From an uncultured Selenomonadaceae bacterium (GTDB lineage Bacteria > Bacillota > Negativicutes > Selenomonadales > Selenomonadaceae): a stretch of 6,107 bases of DNA. Each line of letters starts with the position of its first letter. The stretch's first letter is position 1. A program made the translations under genes and the position numbers. Under the pieces are notes generated by a model. That model worked only from the letters and a program-made list of their open reading frames with translations. It did no database searches and was not told where the DNA came from. The DNA lies in the NCBI GenBank assembly GCA_905235425.1, contig CAJOKY010000157.1:1-6107 (forward strand), given 5' to 3'. Positions 5,980 to 6,107 of the stretch are shown piece by piece.

Positions 5980-5999
5980 CGGCGGTCGCCGCCGCCCCG
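5980..5999 (-). other. Candidate cos (cohesive-end) site
   Basis: Read in the sense of the packaging genes, 5999-5984 is CGGGGCGGCGGCGACC. From memory, the lambda cosN core reads CGGGGCGGCGACC, so this is the same string with one extra GGC. The segment 5994-5980 is a perfect 6-bp dyad, CGGCGG-CGA-CCGCCG; rotational symmetry is expected of a cos nicking site. It lies about 95 bp upstream of the small terminase gene in the same orientation as in lambda, where cos also precedes Nu1, and the large terminase here is of the GpA (cos-cutting) family. GC-rich strings recur by chance, and the dyad could instead be an RNA hairpin in the leader of the plus-strand gene. Confidence 0.35.
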
Positions 6000-6058
6000 C
6001 AGGCAAGCCGCCCTGTTGAAAGTACCTAAGGCAGGGGGTATTCGGCGCAAAAAAAATA

Positions 6059-6070
6059 CGGCTTAAGCCG
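6059..6070. repeat. Perfect 12-bp palindrome CGGCTTAAGCCG
   Basis: CGGCTTAAGCCG reads the same on both strands. It lies 12 bp upstream of the SD of the plus-strand gene that begins at 6096, so an operator role for that gene is possible. No second copy is seen in the window. Confidence 0.4.
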
Positions 6071-6082
6071 CCGTCAAGACCT

Positions 6083-6088
6083 AAGGAG
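6083..6088 (+). promoter_or_regulatory. Ribosome binding site of the divergent plus-strand gene
   Basis: AAGGAG lies 7 nt upstream of ATG 6096-6098 on the plus strand, an ideal SD and spacing. It is the main evidence that a gene starts there. Confidence 0.65.
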
Positions 6089-6095
6089 ATTATAA

Positions 6096-6107
6096 ATGAA
6101 GAAAATT
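6096..6107 (+). CDS. Start of a divergent gene, product unknown (four codons)
   Basis: Only ATG AAG AAA ATT (M-K-K-I) is present before the right edge. The strong SD, the preceding palindrome and the long leader support a real start. A Met-Lys-Lys opening is common in exported proteins, but four residues cannot show this. It is the only gene on the plus strand, transcribed away from the packaging genes, so it may mark a phage-host boundary or another phage transcription unit. Confidence 0.5.

Noticed and set aside
1..6107. CRISPR array, tRNA, rRNA, integrase or transposon
   Set aside because: No spaced direct repeats, cloverleaf, transposase or recombinase sequence was found; nearly all the window is phage coding sequence.

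Overview
The window is a phage or prophage DNA-packaging and head-assembly module of the lambda type, read almost entirely on the minus strand. Strong Shine-Dalgarno (SD) sites (AGGAG, GGAGG, AGGTG), some TTG starts, tight gene overlaps and moderate GC content suggest a virus of a bacterium, plausibly a Bacillota. Nothing here fixes the host, and free phage cannot be told from integrated prophage.

Layout in transcription order, from high to low coordinates. A 206-bp intergenic region (5890-6095) separates the module from a divergent plus-strand gene, of which only the first codons are present. It holds a GC-rich dyad resembling lambda cosN, plus AT-rich repeats. Then come a Nu1-like terminase small subunit broken by a one-base frameshift (5889-5358); an N4/N6-type DNA methyltransferase broken at a run of 8 C/G (5365-4530); a GpA-family terminase large subunit (4606-2690); a small gpW/DUF6148-like joining protein (2819-2466); a lambda-type portal protein (2458-824); a second, intact DNA methyltransferase paralogous to the first (849-85); and the start of a gene that may encode a baseplate gpV-like protein (73 to the left edge).

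The small subunit would recognise the packaging site, the large subunit would translocate and cut the DNA, and the portal would be the entry channel, with the small protein acting near the head-tail joint. The odd part is the pair of methyltransferases threaded through this module. Both carry long G/C homopolymers inside the coding sequence. The 9-base tract keeps one gene in frame, and the 8-base tract puts the other out of frame, where a 9-base tract would restore it. This is what a slipped-strand ON/OFF switch would look like, but a homopolymer sequencing error or prophage decay would look the same. A second frameshift 0.5 kb away, in the terminase small subunit, makes those duller explanations serious competitors.
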